Shown here: positions 44,131 through 53,012 of the stretch, piece by piece
Layout of the letters: each line of letters opens with the position of its first letter
Position numbering within the stretch: position 1 is the stretch's first letter
Origin: an uncultured Blautia sp.
GTDB lineage: Bacteria > Bacillota > Clostridia > Lachnospirales > Lachnospiraceae
Direction of reading: 5' to 3'
Length of the DNA stretch: 64,000 nucleotides
Assembly (NCBI RefSeq): GCF_934372025.1
Contig: NZ_CAKROJ010000004.1
Location: forward strand, 1 to 64,000
Made by a program: the position numbers and the translations under genes
Notes under the pieces: model-generated
What the model saw: only the letters and a program-made list of their open reading frames with translations
Told to the model about the DNA's origin: nothing
Databases searched by the model: none

Positions 44131-45383
44131 TTTTCTTCTCCGTATTGAATCTCCACTTTTGAATTCATATCATAAAAGCCTACTGTATTCTGTTCAGAAA
44201 CAACGGTAATGTTGCATGCATCATAGAGTCTGTGAAAAACAGTGAACTCTCCGTCCTTGTATCCTGTACATCCAAACGCAAGCAGGTACTCTCCTCCCTG
44301 AAGAAACATCTCCTGCGTAAATGTCACTGTACAGGTATCCCCTTTTTCTGAGTGCTCTATATGCATTTTTTCAAACATGGTATTTGTTCCGGTAATCTCC
44401 GTTCCTTTGATATCCTTAAAGGTATATGCCATGATCGGTTCCTGAATTGTCTCATGAAAAGCAACCTTCATACGTATCTGAAAGGAACTTCCCTTCTCAA
44501 TCGTATTGGTTGATCTGCCCTTATCATCGATCACTGCAAAATCTGTGATCTCTGCCAGCTTATTGCCGTATTCCAGCATATTCGGATTTACCTGAAATTC
44601 TTCACTCCAGCTTTCTTTTTTCTTTTCTTCTTTTTCCTGCTGTTTGGTTGGATCCTGTCCTACCAGAAGCTGTTTGTACATGTCCACCATCTGTTTTGGT
44701 GATCCTTCTTCCAGTTTTATACCTTTATTCAGAAGAATTACTCTGTCGCAATATCTCGAAATACTGCTGAGATCATGGCTGACAAAAAGTATTGTACGAC
44801 CCATTTTTTTGAATTCTTCGAATTTCCGATAACATTTTGCCTGAAAAAACACATCTCCTACAGAAAGTGCCTCATCCACAATAAGAATCTCCGGATCGAT
44901 GTTGATCGCAACAGCAAAAGCCAGACGAACGAACATACCACTGGAATATGATTTTACCGGCTGATGTACGAAATCACCGATATCCGCAAAATCCAGAATA
45001 TCCTGCAGTCTGGCATCAATCTCTTCTTTTGAAAATCCCATCATGGTTCCATTGAGGTATACATTCTCAATTCCGGTGTATTCCATGTTGAATCCGGCTC
45101 CAAGTTCCAGCAGTGCAGAAATTCTTCCATCTACTTCTACTTCTCCCCCGGTAGGATTCAGTACACCGGTAATAATCTTGAGGATTGTGGATTTACCGGA
45201 ACCATTCGTTCCGATAATTCCCACAGTTTCACCCCTTTTTACATCAAAACTGACATCACAAAGTGCATAATGCTCTCTGACAGGAACTTTGATTCCCAGA
45301 GCTTCTTTCAGTCGGTCTGACGGTTTATTATATAATTTATACATCTTATCCAGATGTTTTACCTGAATTGCAAATTCACTCAT
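44127..45383 (-). CDS. wzt: Polysaccharide ABC exporter ATPase with C-terminal glycan-binding-type domain
   Basis: A 418-residue protein. The ABC domain (1-245) has Walker A 'GTNGSGKSTILK', the Wzt/TagH-type signature 'YSSGMFVRLAFAVA' and Walker B 'EILIVDEALSVGD'. A Lys/Glu-rich linker (about 247-262) joins it to a C-terminal beta-sandwich (270-418) with 'EITDFAVIDDKGRSTNTIEK' and 'GTEITGTNTMFEKM', matching the Wzt_C domain. In O9a that domain recognises the methyl-phosphate cap before export. The neighbouring WbdD-like gene makes the same coupling plausible here. Wall teichoic acid TagH lacks this beta domain. Confidence 0.9.
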   Translation of the reverse strand: MSEFAIQVKHLDKMYKLYNKPSDRLKEALGIKVPVREHYALCDVSFDVKRGETVGIIGTNGSGKSTILKIITGVLNPTGGEVEVDGRISALLELGAGFNMEYTGIENVYLNGTMMGFSKEEIDARLQDILDFADIGDFVHQPVKSYSSGMFVRLAFAVAINIDPEILIVDEALSVGDVFFQAKCYRKFEEFKKMGRTILFVSHDLSSISRYCDRVILLNKGIKLEEGSPKQMVDMYKQLLVGQDPTKQQEKEEKKKESWSEEFQVNPNMLEYGNKLAEITDFAVIDDKGRSTNTIEKGSSFQIRMKVAFHETIQEPIMAYTFKDIKGTEITGTNTMFEKMHIEHSEKGDTCTVTFTQEMFLQGGEYLLAFGCTGYKDGEFTVFHRLYDACNITVVSEQNTVGFYDMNSKVEIQYGEEK

Positions 45384-45395
45384 TCTACTCTCCGC

Positions 45396-46202
45396 TTACA
45401 GTACATCGGCAAAATGTACCTGAAGTTTTTTAAACAGTCGGGTTCCAAGTGCAAACACGATCAGTGTAAATGCCCAGAAATAAATTGTCAGCACCGGATG
45501 TTCCCATATTGCAACTTTGTTGATCAGAGAATCACGATATCCCTGCACAATATAGAATACCGGATTCAGTTTTAATATGTTTGCAAGAGTTCCTCCAAGT
45601 CCGAGGTCATTAAAATCCCACATAATAGGAGTTACCCAGACTCCAACCTGCAGCATGATATTGATGATCTGACTCAGATCACGGAAAAACACCACTGCTG
45701 CACTTGTCATGTAAGTCACTGCAAGGATCAGCATAAAAATACAGAAGCTGTAATATACAAGCTGCAGAGCATACAGACTTGGCGGAAATCCCATACAGGT
45801 ATAGATCACCAGCACGATCACAACAAAGAAGCAGTGTACAAATATTGCTGAAAACACCTTCACTACCGGAAGGATACGTATATTAAATACGACTTTTTTT
45901 ACCAGGTAATTGTATTCCAGAAGCGAATTTGTTCCACCGATCAGTCCATCCTGAATAAAAAACCACGGAACAAGTCCGGCAATCAGCCATAATACAAACG
46001 GAACTCCCTTGTCGGTACCATTCCGAAGTGCCAGACCGAATACAAACCAGTACACACAGATTGTTACAATTGGCTGAATAAAGGCCCATACAGTGCCGAA
46101 ATAGGAACCTGCATATTTTGTTTTGAAATCATTTTTGGCCAGAGAAAAAACTAATCTTCGATTTCTGTAGATTTCCCCCGGCAGCCAGGTTTCTTTTTTC
46201 AA
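45396..46202 (-). CDS. wzm: Polysaccharide ABC exporter permease
   Basis: A 268-residue membrane protein with six helices of the ABC-2 family (Wzm/TagG/RfbA). 'AKNDFKTKYAGSYFGTVWAF' is the conserved amphipathic start before helix 1, and 'FFRDLSQIINIMLQVGVWVTP' is the family hallmark. The C terminus is 'GTRLFKKLQVHFADVL'. It moves the lipid-linked polymer across the membrane with Wzt. The start overlaps the rmlC stop by 4 bases. Confidence 0.94.
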   Translation of the reverse strand: MKKETWLPGEIYRNRRLVFSLAKNDFKTKYAGSYFGTVWAFIQPIVTICVYWFVFGLALRNGTDKGVPFVLWLIAGLVPWFFIQDGLIGGTNSLLEYNYLVKKVVFNIRILPVVKVFSAIFVHCFFVVIVLVIYTCMGFPPSLYALQLVYYSFCIFMLILAVTYMTSAAVVFFRDLSQIINIMLQVGVWVTPIMWDFNDLGLGGTLANILKLNPVFYIVQGYRDSLINKVAIWEHPVLTIYFWAFTLIVFALGTRLFKKLQVHFADVL

Positions 46203-46768
46203 TCTTTTTTACTCCTGTTGGCAGTGTATTCTTTGATTCCTCCCCATTTCTGATCTTTATCAGAAAGGATCAGTTCCATTCCTTCCGGAATCGGCCATTC
46301 CACACCAATATCCGGATCGTTGTAAGCAAGTCCGCCCTCATCATTCGGATGATAGAAATCTGTACATTTATATACAAATTCTGCTGTATCAGACAGAACT
46401 ACAAAGCCATGGGCAAAGTTCTTCGGAATAAAAAACTGTTTCTTATTTTCCGCTGAAAGCAGAACTCCAAACCACTGTCCGTAAGTCGGTGATCCTTCAC
46501 GAAGATCAACTGCAACGTCAAAAACTTCTCCGTTTACCACACGTACCAGCTTATCCTGCGGATAATTGATCTGAAAATGAAGGCCACGAAGGACTCCCTT
46601 ACGGGAACAGGACTGGTTGTCCTGAACAAATTCCACATCAATTCCTGCTTCTTTGAAATCATTGTAATTATATGTTTCCATAAAATATCCGCGTTCGTCT
46701 CCGAATACTGTCGGTGTGATCACCTTTAATCCGTCAATATGACAGGTTTCTACTGTAATTTTACCCAT
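46199..46768 (-). CDS. rmlC: dTDP-4-dehydrorhamnose 3,5-epimerase
   Basis: A 189-residue cupin enzyme of normal length. 'RGYFMETYNYNDF', 'RGLHFQINYPQDKLVRVVNG' with the catalytic His, and 'FFIPKNFAHGFVVLSDTAEF' are the RmlC signatures, and 'YKCTDFYHPNDEGGLAYNDP' contains the second-half conserved residues. It is one base apart from rmlA and overlaps wzm. Confidence 0.96.
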   Translation of the reverse strand: MGKITVETCHIDGLKVITPTVFGDERGYFMETYNYNDFKEAGIDVEFVQDNQSCSRKGVLRGLHFQINYPQDKLVRVVNGEVFDVAVDLREGSPTYGQWFGVLLSAENKKQFFIPKNFAHGFVVLSDTAEFVYKCTDFYHPNDEGGLAYNDPDIGVEWPIPEGMELILSDKDQKWGGIKEYTANRSKKD

Positions 46769-46769
46769 T

Positions 46770-47648
46770 TTATAATCCCTCCGCTACTTCGATCAAATAT
46801 TTACCATATGCAGTCTTAAGAAGCGGCTGTGCCAGTTCGACAAGCTGCTCTTTTGTAATAAATCCACGTTTGTATGCGATCTCTTCTATGCAGGAGATAT
46901 ATAATCCCTGACGTTTCTGGAAAGCAGCCACAAAATCTGCCGCATCAAGAAGAGAATCATGGTTTCCTGTATCTAACCACGCAAATCCGCGTCCGAGGGT
47001 CTCAACCTTCAGTGTCCCTCTCTGCAGATACTCATTGTTGATGCTTGTGATCTCAATCTCACCACGTGCAGAAGGTTTTACGTTTTTGGCAATTTCCACA
47101 ACATCATTATCATAGAAATACAGTCCCGGCACTGCGTAATTTGACTTCGGATGCTCCGGTTTTTCTTCAATTGAAAGTGCTTTTCCGTTCTCGTCAAATT
47201 CAACGACTCCGTATTCTCTCGGATCCCTTACATAATACCCGAAAATAGTTGCACCTTTTTCTTCTTCTGTACGCTTATATGCATTCAGAAGAACTCTGGA
47301 AAAGCTCTGTCCGTAGAAAATATTATCTCCGAGAACTAATGCGACTGCATCATCACCAATAAAGTCTGCACCGATAATAAAAGCATCTGCAAGACCTCTT
47401 GGCTGTTCCTGAACTGCATATTCAAATCTCATTCCAAGCTGTTTTCCATCTCCAAGAAGTTCACGGAATACCGGAAGATCTCTTGGTGTAGATATGATCA
47501 GAATCTCACGGATTCCGGAAAGCATCAGTGTAGATAACGGATAATAGATCATCGGCTTATCATAAACCGGCATGATCTGCTTGGAAATTGCTTTTGTTAA
47601 TGGATATAATCTGGTTCCTGAACCACCTGCTAAAATAATACCTTTCAT
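46770..47648 (-). CDS. rmlA: Glucose-1-phosphate thymidylyltransferase
   Basis: A 292-residue nucleotidyltransferase. '[20 protein letters not shown]' is the nucleotide-binding start, '[20 protein letters not shown]' follows, and '[10 protein letters not shown]' and '[17 protein letters not shown]' are RmlA signatures. It makes dTDP-glucose, the first committed step to dTDP-rhamnose. The same product, through RmlB, also supplies the WecE-type enzyme at 18499. Confidence 0.96.
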   Translation of the reverse strand: MKGIILAGGSGTRLYPLTKAISKQIMPVYDKPMIYYPLSTLMLSGIREILIISTPRDLPVFRELLGDGKQLGMRFEYAVQEQPRGLADAFIIGADFIGDDAVALVLGDNIFYGQSFSRVLLNAYKRTEEEKGATIFGYYVRDPREYGVVEFDENGKALSIEEKPEHPKSNYAVPGLYFYDNDVVEIAKNVKPSARGEIEITSINNEYLQRGTLKVETLGRGFAWLDTGNHDSLLDAADFVAAFQKRQGLYISCIEEIAYKRGFITKEQLVELAQPLLKTAYGKYLIEVAEGL

Positions 47649-47709
47649 TAGGTTTCCTCCTTTGTTTCAGGTTTTGTTTTTATTGATTTATCTGATCTGT
47701 ATCTTGTTA

Positions 47710-49020
47710 TCAGTCTTTCTTTATATGAAGTGCTATCAGCAATGCAATAAGAAGCACCGCCATAGCTCCCATGATACTCAGTAATATCTTCATTGTGGAA
47801 GAAAGACCTTCGGTACGGATTTCCTGAATCTGTTCCGTCAGAGATTTCTGTTCTGTCTGCATTTCAGTCTTACTTCCGCTTTCCTCTGTATTCTCAGAAA
47901 TTCTCTCTGTATTTTCCGAGGATTCCTGCACTTCCACTGTCGGTTCCGGTGTCGGTGTTTCCGTCGGCTCTGCTGCAATTACATATCCGACAAACTGACT
48001 GTTGTAATAATATCGATTCAATGTTTTACCATTTCTATCAGATGTCTCCATTGTCAGATCACTGACTGTAACCCCTTTCGGTACCGTCATTTTTCTTCCA
48101 TTTACATCAATCGATTCGAAATTGTTAAATGCATAATCAAACAATGCGATACTGTCACTACAGTTGATTCCCAGATCTGCTGCATGCAGAGTAACTGCAA
48201 TATATCTGCGCCCGTCCCGCTCAGCTACCGTCACAAGTGTGTGCTGTGCTTCCGTTGCAAATCCTGTTTTGCCGCCAATACATCCTTCATAGTACAGATT
48301 TGATTCCTTTGCCATCAGAGGCATATGTGTATGCAATGCTCTTGCCTCACTCATATTTGTCTTCGGAATTTTATAGCTTGCACGACTCAGGACATTACAA
48401 AATCTCTTGTTCTGAAGTCCTGCCCGCATGATCTTTGCCAGATCATATGCACTTGAATAATGATTTTCATCCGGAAGTCCACTTGCATTTGCAAAATGGG
48501 TATGTGTACACCCAAGCTCTTTTGCTTTCTGATTCATCATCTCAACAAAATTTGCTTCTGTTCCGCCTACTGTTTCAGCGATCTGCGCACATACTTCATT
48601 TGCTGACTGGATATAGGCAGCCATCCAGCAATCCTTCATTGACATAACTTCACCAAGCTTTGCATTGATATTACTGCTGTCCCATGTGACATCACGAATA
48701 CCTGTTTCCGTAAAAGTAACCGTATCCTTTGGCGAACTGTTCTCAATAGCAACCAATAATGTCATCAGCTTTGTAGTGCTTGCAGGATAACGATACTCGT
48801 CCATTCCTTTGTTATACAGAACAGCACCTGTATCTGCATCCATCAGCACTGCTGCTTCCGATGTAATTGCAGGAGCAGCTGGCCAGTTTGCCACCAGATC
48901 CGTCTCTACCGGAGCCGGTGTTCCGTTTGTAGTTACAGTTGCAGCCTGTGTCGTTACAGAAGACACCAGAAGCACGGCAGCACCAATTACTGCGGCAATC
49001 TGGTATACTCTCTTGTTCAT
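47710..49020 (-). CDS. dacA: D-alanyl-D-alanine carboxypeptidase (DacA/PBP5 type), catalytically complete
   Basis: A 436-residue exported protein with a signal peptide ('AAVIGAAVLLVSSVTTQA'), an S11 peptidase domain, a PBP5-C domain, a Glu/Thr/Ser-rich linker and a C-terminal helix ('ILLSIMGAMAVLLIALLIAL'). All three active motifs are intact: S-T-T-K (81-84), S-A-N (139-141) and K-T-G (251-253). It trims the terminal D-alanine from peptidoglycan stem peptides. It lies between rmlB and rmlA, flanked by a terminator and a hairpin leader, so its expression may be separate from rmlB. Confidence 0.94.
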   Translation of the reverse strand: MNKRVYQIAAVIGAAVLLVSSVTTQAATVTTNGTPAPVETDLVANWPAAPAITSEAAVLMDADTGAVLYNKGMDEYRYPASTTKLMTLLVAIENSSPKDTVTFTETGIRDVTWDSSNINAKLGEVMSMKDCWMAAYIQSANEVCAQIAETVGGTEANFVEMMNQKAKELGCTHTHFANASGLPDENHYSSAYDLAKIMRAGLQNKRFCNVLSRASYKIPKTNMSEARALHTHMPLMAKESNLYYEGCIGGKTGFATEAQHTLVTVAERDGRRYIAVTLHAADLGINCSDSIALFDYAFNNFESIDVNGRKMTVPKGVTVSDLTMETSDRNGKTLNRYYYNSQFVGYVIAAEPTETPTPEPTVEVQESSENTERISENTEESGSKTEMQTEQKSLTEQIQEIRTEGLSSTMKILLSIMGAMAVLLIALLIALHIKKD

Positions 49021-49042
49021 TTTTTTACCTCCATCATAAAAA

Positions 49043-49078
49043 GTTACTGATTCCAGTAACTCCCTGAGAAAAACTCAG
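49043..49078 (-). promoter_or_regulatory. dacA: Hairpin leader of dacA (possible attenuator)
   Basis: Read on the minus strand, CTGAG-TTTTT-CTCAG (49064-49078) is followed by GTTACTG-GAAT-CAGTAAC (49043-49060) and then TTTTT, about 20 bases before the dacA ATG. The second hairpin has the form of a small intrinsic terminator inside the 5' leader. Confidence 0.45.
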
Positions 49079-49179
49079 CCTTCTAAAACTAGACATATCT
49101 CATATTATTTTCTCACAATCGCCCTGTAAATTCAATGCCTATTTTCTCCAAAAATATCTTCCCGTCTTTTGAGCGCATA

Positions 49180-49225
49180 GAAAAAGCTGTATAAATCAGG
49201 CATAACCCGAAATATACAGCTTTTC
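49180..49225 (-). terminator. Terminator after rmlB
   Basis: GAAAAAGCTGTATA (49180-49193) pairs with TATACAGCTTTTC (49213-49225) around a loop of about 20 bases. On the minus strand the stem runs into CTTTTTC. It separates rmlB from dacA. Confidence 0.8.
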
Positions 49226-49243
49226 TCTGGCTTTCAAATAAAC

Positions 49244-50326
49244 TTATTTTGTTTTATACATTTCATCGTAGTATTTCTGATAATCACCACTGGTAACATT
49301 CTTCATCCAGTCTTCATGTTCAAAAAACCACTGGATCGTCAGACGGATACCATCTTCAAAACAGGTTTCCGGATACCAGCCAACTTCTTCTTTGATTTTA
49401 TCCGGTGCAATCGCATAACGACGATCATGTCCCTTACGATCCTCTACGTAAGTGATCAGATTTTCGCTGACAAGTTCTTTACGAGGATCTCCATCCGGAA
49501 GCATCTCCTGCAGAGTATCCAGAATAATGTGAATGATCTGGATATTCTGTTTTTCGTTATGTCCGCCAATATTATAAGTTTCAAAAAGACGGCCTTTTTC
49601 CTGCACCATATCGATACCCTTGGCATGATCCATAACATACAGCCAGTCACGCACATTCTTTCCATCACCATATACAGGGAGTTTCTTACCCTGTAATGCA
49701 TTGTTGATGATGAGCGGAATCAGTTTCTCCGGAAACTGGTACGGTCCGTAGTTATTACTGCAGTTTGTAATGTTTGCCGGGAATTTATAAGTATCCATAT
49801 AAGATTTTACAAGCATATCGGAAGACGCTTTGCTTGCAGAATACGGACTGTGCGGATCATATGGTGTTGTCTCATAGAAAAATCCACCATCCTCTTCCAG
49901 TGAGCCATATACCTCATCTGTAGATACGTGCAGGAATTTTTTATCAGGTTTAAAGGTTCCATCCGGAAGCTCCCATGCAGATTTTGCTGCATTCAGCATA
50001 ACAAGTGTTCCCAGTACATTTGTTTTCACAAACACTTCCGGATTACGGATACTTCTGTCCACATGACTTTCTGCTGCAAAATGAACAACTCTGTCGATAT
50101 CATTTTCATCAAAGATCTTCATAATTGCTTCGCTGTCACAAATATCAGCTTTCACAAATGTATAATTCTCGCGTTCTTCAATATCCTTCAGATTTTCAAG
50201 ATTTCCTGCATAAGTCAGTTTATCCACGTTGATAATACGAATTTCATTATCATATTTCTTAAACATATAATGAATATAGTTGGATCCGATGAATCCTGCT
50301 CCACCTGTTACAAGGTATGTTCTCAT
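49244..50326 (-). CDS. rmlB: dTDP-glucose 4,6-dehydratase
   Basis: A 360-residue extended SDR enzyme. 'YLVTGGAGFIGSNYIHYMF' binds NAD; 'FAAESHVDRSI', 'HVSTDEVYGSLE' with the Thr-Asp-Glu catalytic residues and 'YSASKASSDMLV' (Y-x-x-x-K) are complete. Its product, dTDP-4-keto-6-deoxyglucose, feeds RmlC/RmlD to rhamnose and can also feed the WecE-type aminotransferase. It is separated from rmlA by dacA, an unusual order. Confidence 0.97.
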   Translation of the reverse strand: MRTYLVTGGAGFIGSNYIHYMFKKYDNEIRIINVDKLTYAGNLENLKDIEERENYTFVKADICDSEAIMKIFDENDIDRVVHFAAESHVDRSIRNPEVFVKTNVLGTLVMLNAAKSAWELPDGTFKPDKKFLHVSTDEVYGSLEEDGGFFYETTPYDPHSPYSASKASSDMLVKSYMDTYKFPANITNCSNNYGPYQFPEKLIPLIINNALQGKKLPVYGDGKNVRDWLYVMDHAKGIDMVQEKGRLFETYNIGGHNEKQNIQIIHIILDTLQEMLPDGDPRKELVSENLITYVEDRKGHDRRYAIAPDKIKEEVGWYPETCFEDGIRLTIQWFFEHEDWMKNVTSGDYQKYYDEMYKTK

Positions 50327-50344
50327 ATCTTACTTTTCCTCCTG

Positions 50345-50371
50345 AAAAGCGCTCTCCAGTTGGGAGAGCGC
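50345..50371 (-). terminator. Terminator between the L,D-transpeptidase gene and rmlB
   Basis: GCGCTCTCC (50349-50357) pairs perfectly with GGAGAGCGC (50363-50371), a GC-rich stem with a 5-base loop; the minus strand continues TTTTC. It isolates rmlB from the upstream operon. Confidence 0.85.
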
Positions 50372-50381
50372 CATATTTTTG

Positions 50382-52976
50382 TTATTTGCCAGCATAAGCC
50401 GGGTCTGTCGGGTCGAATGTTCCATTACCTCTCAATGGTGTAATAGCCTTTCTTCCCAGAGGTCCTTTAAAGACTTCATCTTTGGCATATTTGCCGTCAA
50501 AAATTCTGATGGTTGATCCATTGCAGTTATCAAATACCCATTTTGCATCTGCCACACAGCAGCGGATACATCCATGAGATGCCGGATTTCCGAGTTTGTA
50601 ATATTCTCCTGCCGGAAGGTTGTGATCATTCATCTGGCTGCACGCTATGGAATGAACAAAGATTCCTCCCTGTCCGCATCCATCTACATGTGTACCATAC
50701 TGTCCCCAGGATGGTCCCATCAGCTGCTGCCAACGTGCAGACCTGGAGAGTCTATAGGTACCTGCTGTTGTCAGACTGGTCGGATTTCCTACTGATACAC
50801 GAATTGTCTTGATCGGAATCGTCATAGAACTGTCTGTATAAACAGTCATCACTCCATTAACACGATCACAGGCAAGATAATATCTGCTGCGTTTGAATTC
50901 ATTTGTTCTGTCATTGACTCTGTATCCTTTTTTGTCAAATCTGTACTGAACACCATTGATCCATCTTACCGTATTCTTAACATATTTGCCGGTTTTTGAA
51001 TCCATGAAACGAACAAGGTTTCTCTTGTTGCTTGCAACAACCCAGCCAGCTTCAATGAATCTTCCTCTGCTGTCCAGACTTCCGTAGACGCCTCCACGCT
51101 TCACACCAGATTTATTTGTCACAGCTGTGCAGTTCTGGAACAGGAAGTAATAGTATTTTCCATCTGATTTCAGACGTTTCCATCCATTCTCAATAAGAGT
51201 ACTGTTTCCGGATGCATAGTAGTATTTGTTATTGTACTTGATCCATTTGTTTTTATAAGCAACACCCTTATAAGCACTGGCAGAAGATCTCTGGAAGAAA
51301 TAATACTTTCCGTTGATTTTTGTGACACCACTTGCCATGCGACCATCTGCAAGGTAATATCTTCCGCCATTCCATGTATTCTGCAGGTTGTTACCTGATT
51401 CAGGGAAACAGAACCATCCAATAAATTTACCGTTTACAGTAACTTTCTTGATACCTTTCTGTTCCTCTACGCGGCCTCCGACCTTACCAAAATAATAATA
51501 ACGGTTTCCGGTTCCTGCAAGCTTCACCCAACGATTCTTCCATGGGGCACGGCGTCCGTTACTCATGAAGTAGAATCTGTATTTACCATATTTGACAAGT
51601 TTGTTTCTATATGCAACACCATTTCCGTCTGCCAGATAATAATAACCATCTGCACCTTTGGTTGCCTTCTTATTGGTGATCAGATAACCATTTGCATTCA
51701 GCAGATAAAGATTATTGCTGTTGCTCAGAATCTTATACGCTCCGACACCTTTTTTGATATAACGGCCATCTGCATCAAAGTAACGCCACTGCTTATCCCT
51801 GCTTACCCAGCCATTACGCGCCATTTTACCAGGAATATCATTTTCTGATGCTGCCGGACGGAAATAATAAACATATCCGTTGATCGTTAGATCACCAACA
51901 AATGGTTTTCCATCCTTCTGTAAATAATAGGATTCCCCATTAATCTTGTGAACACCGGCTTTGATCGTCTCCTGCTTCGGAGTATAATAATTAAATACTC
52001 CGTCTTCCGCATTCCATCTCCATTCCTCACTGATCATTCGACCAAGACAGGAATTATACGGGGTTTTGATCTTCGTTGATTTATCATTGTTATATAAAGA
52101 ATTAATAACATCTGTTTCATCTGCTGTCAGGAAATAGTAATAATCTATAGTATTGTCACCAACCAGACTTCTTCCTGTTATGAGATATCCGTCTGCATCA
52201 AATGCATAATAAGCTGTAAAAAGTTCACTTCCATCCGTATTTAATGTCGTGATCTTAACTAATCCGTCAGCTGATGTATAATATTTACCGGTAGTTCCTG
52301 CATCCTGCGCAGCATCTTCCGTCAACTGTGCTTCTGTCTCCTGAGCAGGTTCTTCTGTCGGCTCTACTTCTGTTTCTGCACTTTCATCTGCATCAATCAG
52401 GTACCCTTCATCAACAGCATCTGTCTTCTCTGCTTCTTCTGATGTTCCTGCTGCTTCTGCTGCTTCGGCTGTTCCTGCTGCTTCTTCCTGTGTTTTTGCA
52501 GTTGCAGGCTTTTTCAGTTTCCATTTAACAGGATTCTTTGCATTATCCGGAATCCAGCGGGTATACTGAAGTTTTGCCTCGTGATCACCTACAGATTCTC
52601 CAACGCCAACTATATCAGCAGAACTTTCTTCCGGCTGAAGTACATCTGTGGTCGCAGCTGCATCTGCATCATTCCCATCTGTAAAATCAACATCTATCTG
52701 CTCATCAGCAGGATCTTCTTCCAGCCCATCAGCAGGATTCTCTGTCTGCTCTGTATCCTGAGTCACATCCTCCGGTACAGTTGTCACCTCAGGAGCTTCT
52801 GTCACTGCCGGATCCTCGGTCACATCTTCAACAACATCTGTCTCTGCATCAAGCTCTGCTGCTTCTACACCAGTTGTTTCAGAAGAAAACTCAGCCGCAC
52901 TGACAATACTTGCTTCAGCACCTGCAGACACACACATTGCAAGACTCAGCATTACTGCTACAACTCGTTTTTTCAC
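50382..52976 (-). CDS. L,D-transpeptidase (YkuD) with glucan/choline-binding-type repeats
   Basis: An 864-residue secreted protein. A signal peptide is followed by about 210 residues of acidic Glu/Ala/Thr-rich sequence. From about 235 to 690 come many aromatic-Gly repeats of the type 'GWVSRDKQWRYFDADGRYIK' and 'INGKYYFF', the cell-wall/glucan-binding fold. The C-terminal YkuD domain has 'GIFVHSIA' and 'ASHGCIRCC', with catalytic His801 and Cys803. Such enzymes make 3-3 cross-links or attach proteins to the wall and resist most beta-lactams. Two extra cysteines (805, 806) directly after the catalytic motif are unusual. It ends the operon led by recD2/comF or cdaA. Confidence 0.9.
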   Translation of the reverse strand: MKKRVVAVMLSLAMCVSAGAEASIVSAAEFSSETTGVEAAELDAETDVVEDVTEDPAVTEAPEVTTVPEDVTQDTEQTENPADGLEEDPADEQIDVDFTDGNDADAAATTDVLQPEESSADIVGVGESVGDHEAKLQYTRWIPDNAKNPVKWKLKKPATAKTQEEAAGTAEAAEAAGTSEEAEKTDAVDEGYLIDADESAETEVEPTEEPAQETEAQLTEDAAQDAGTTGKYYTSADGLVKITTLNTDGSELFTAYYAFDADGYLITGRSLVGDNTIDYYYFLTADETDVINSLYNNDKSTKIKTPYNSCLGRMISEEWRWNAEDGVFNYYTPKQETIKAGVHKINGESYYLQKDGKPFVGDLTINGYVYYFRPAASENDIPGKMARNGWVSRDKQWRYFDADGRYIKKGVGAYKILSNSNNLYLLNANGYLITNKKATKGADGYYYLADGNGVAYRNKLVKYGKYRFYFMSNGRRAPWKNRWVKLAGTGNRYYYFGKVGGRVEEQKGIKKVTVNGKFIGWFCFPESGNNLQNTWNGGRYYLADGRMASGVTKINGKYYFFQRSSASAYKGVAYKNKWIKYNNKYYYASGNSTLIENGWKRLKSDGKYYYFLFQNCTAVTNKSGVKRGGVYGSLDSRGRFIEAGWVVASNKRNLVRFMDSKTGKYVKNTVRWINGVQYRFDKKGYRVNDRTNEFKRSRYYLACDRVNGVMTVYTDSSMTIPIKTIRVSVGNPTSLTTAGTYRLSRSARWQQLMGPSWGQYGTHVDGCGQGGIFVHSIACSQMNDHNLPAGEYYKLGNPASHGCIRCCVADAKWVFDNCNGSTIRIFDGKYAKDEVFKGPLGRKAITPLRGNGTFDPTDPAYAGK

Positions 52977-53012
52977 AACTACTCCTCCTTAAATTCATTT
53001 ACATAAACTTTT

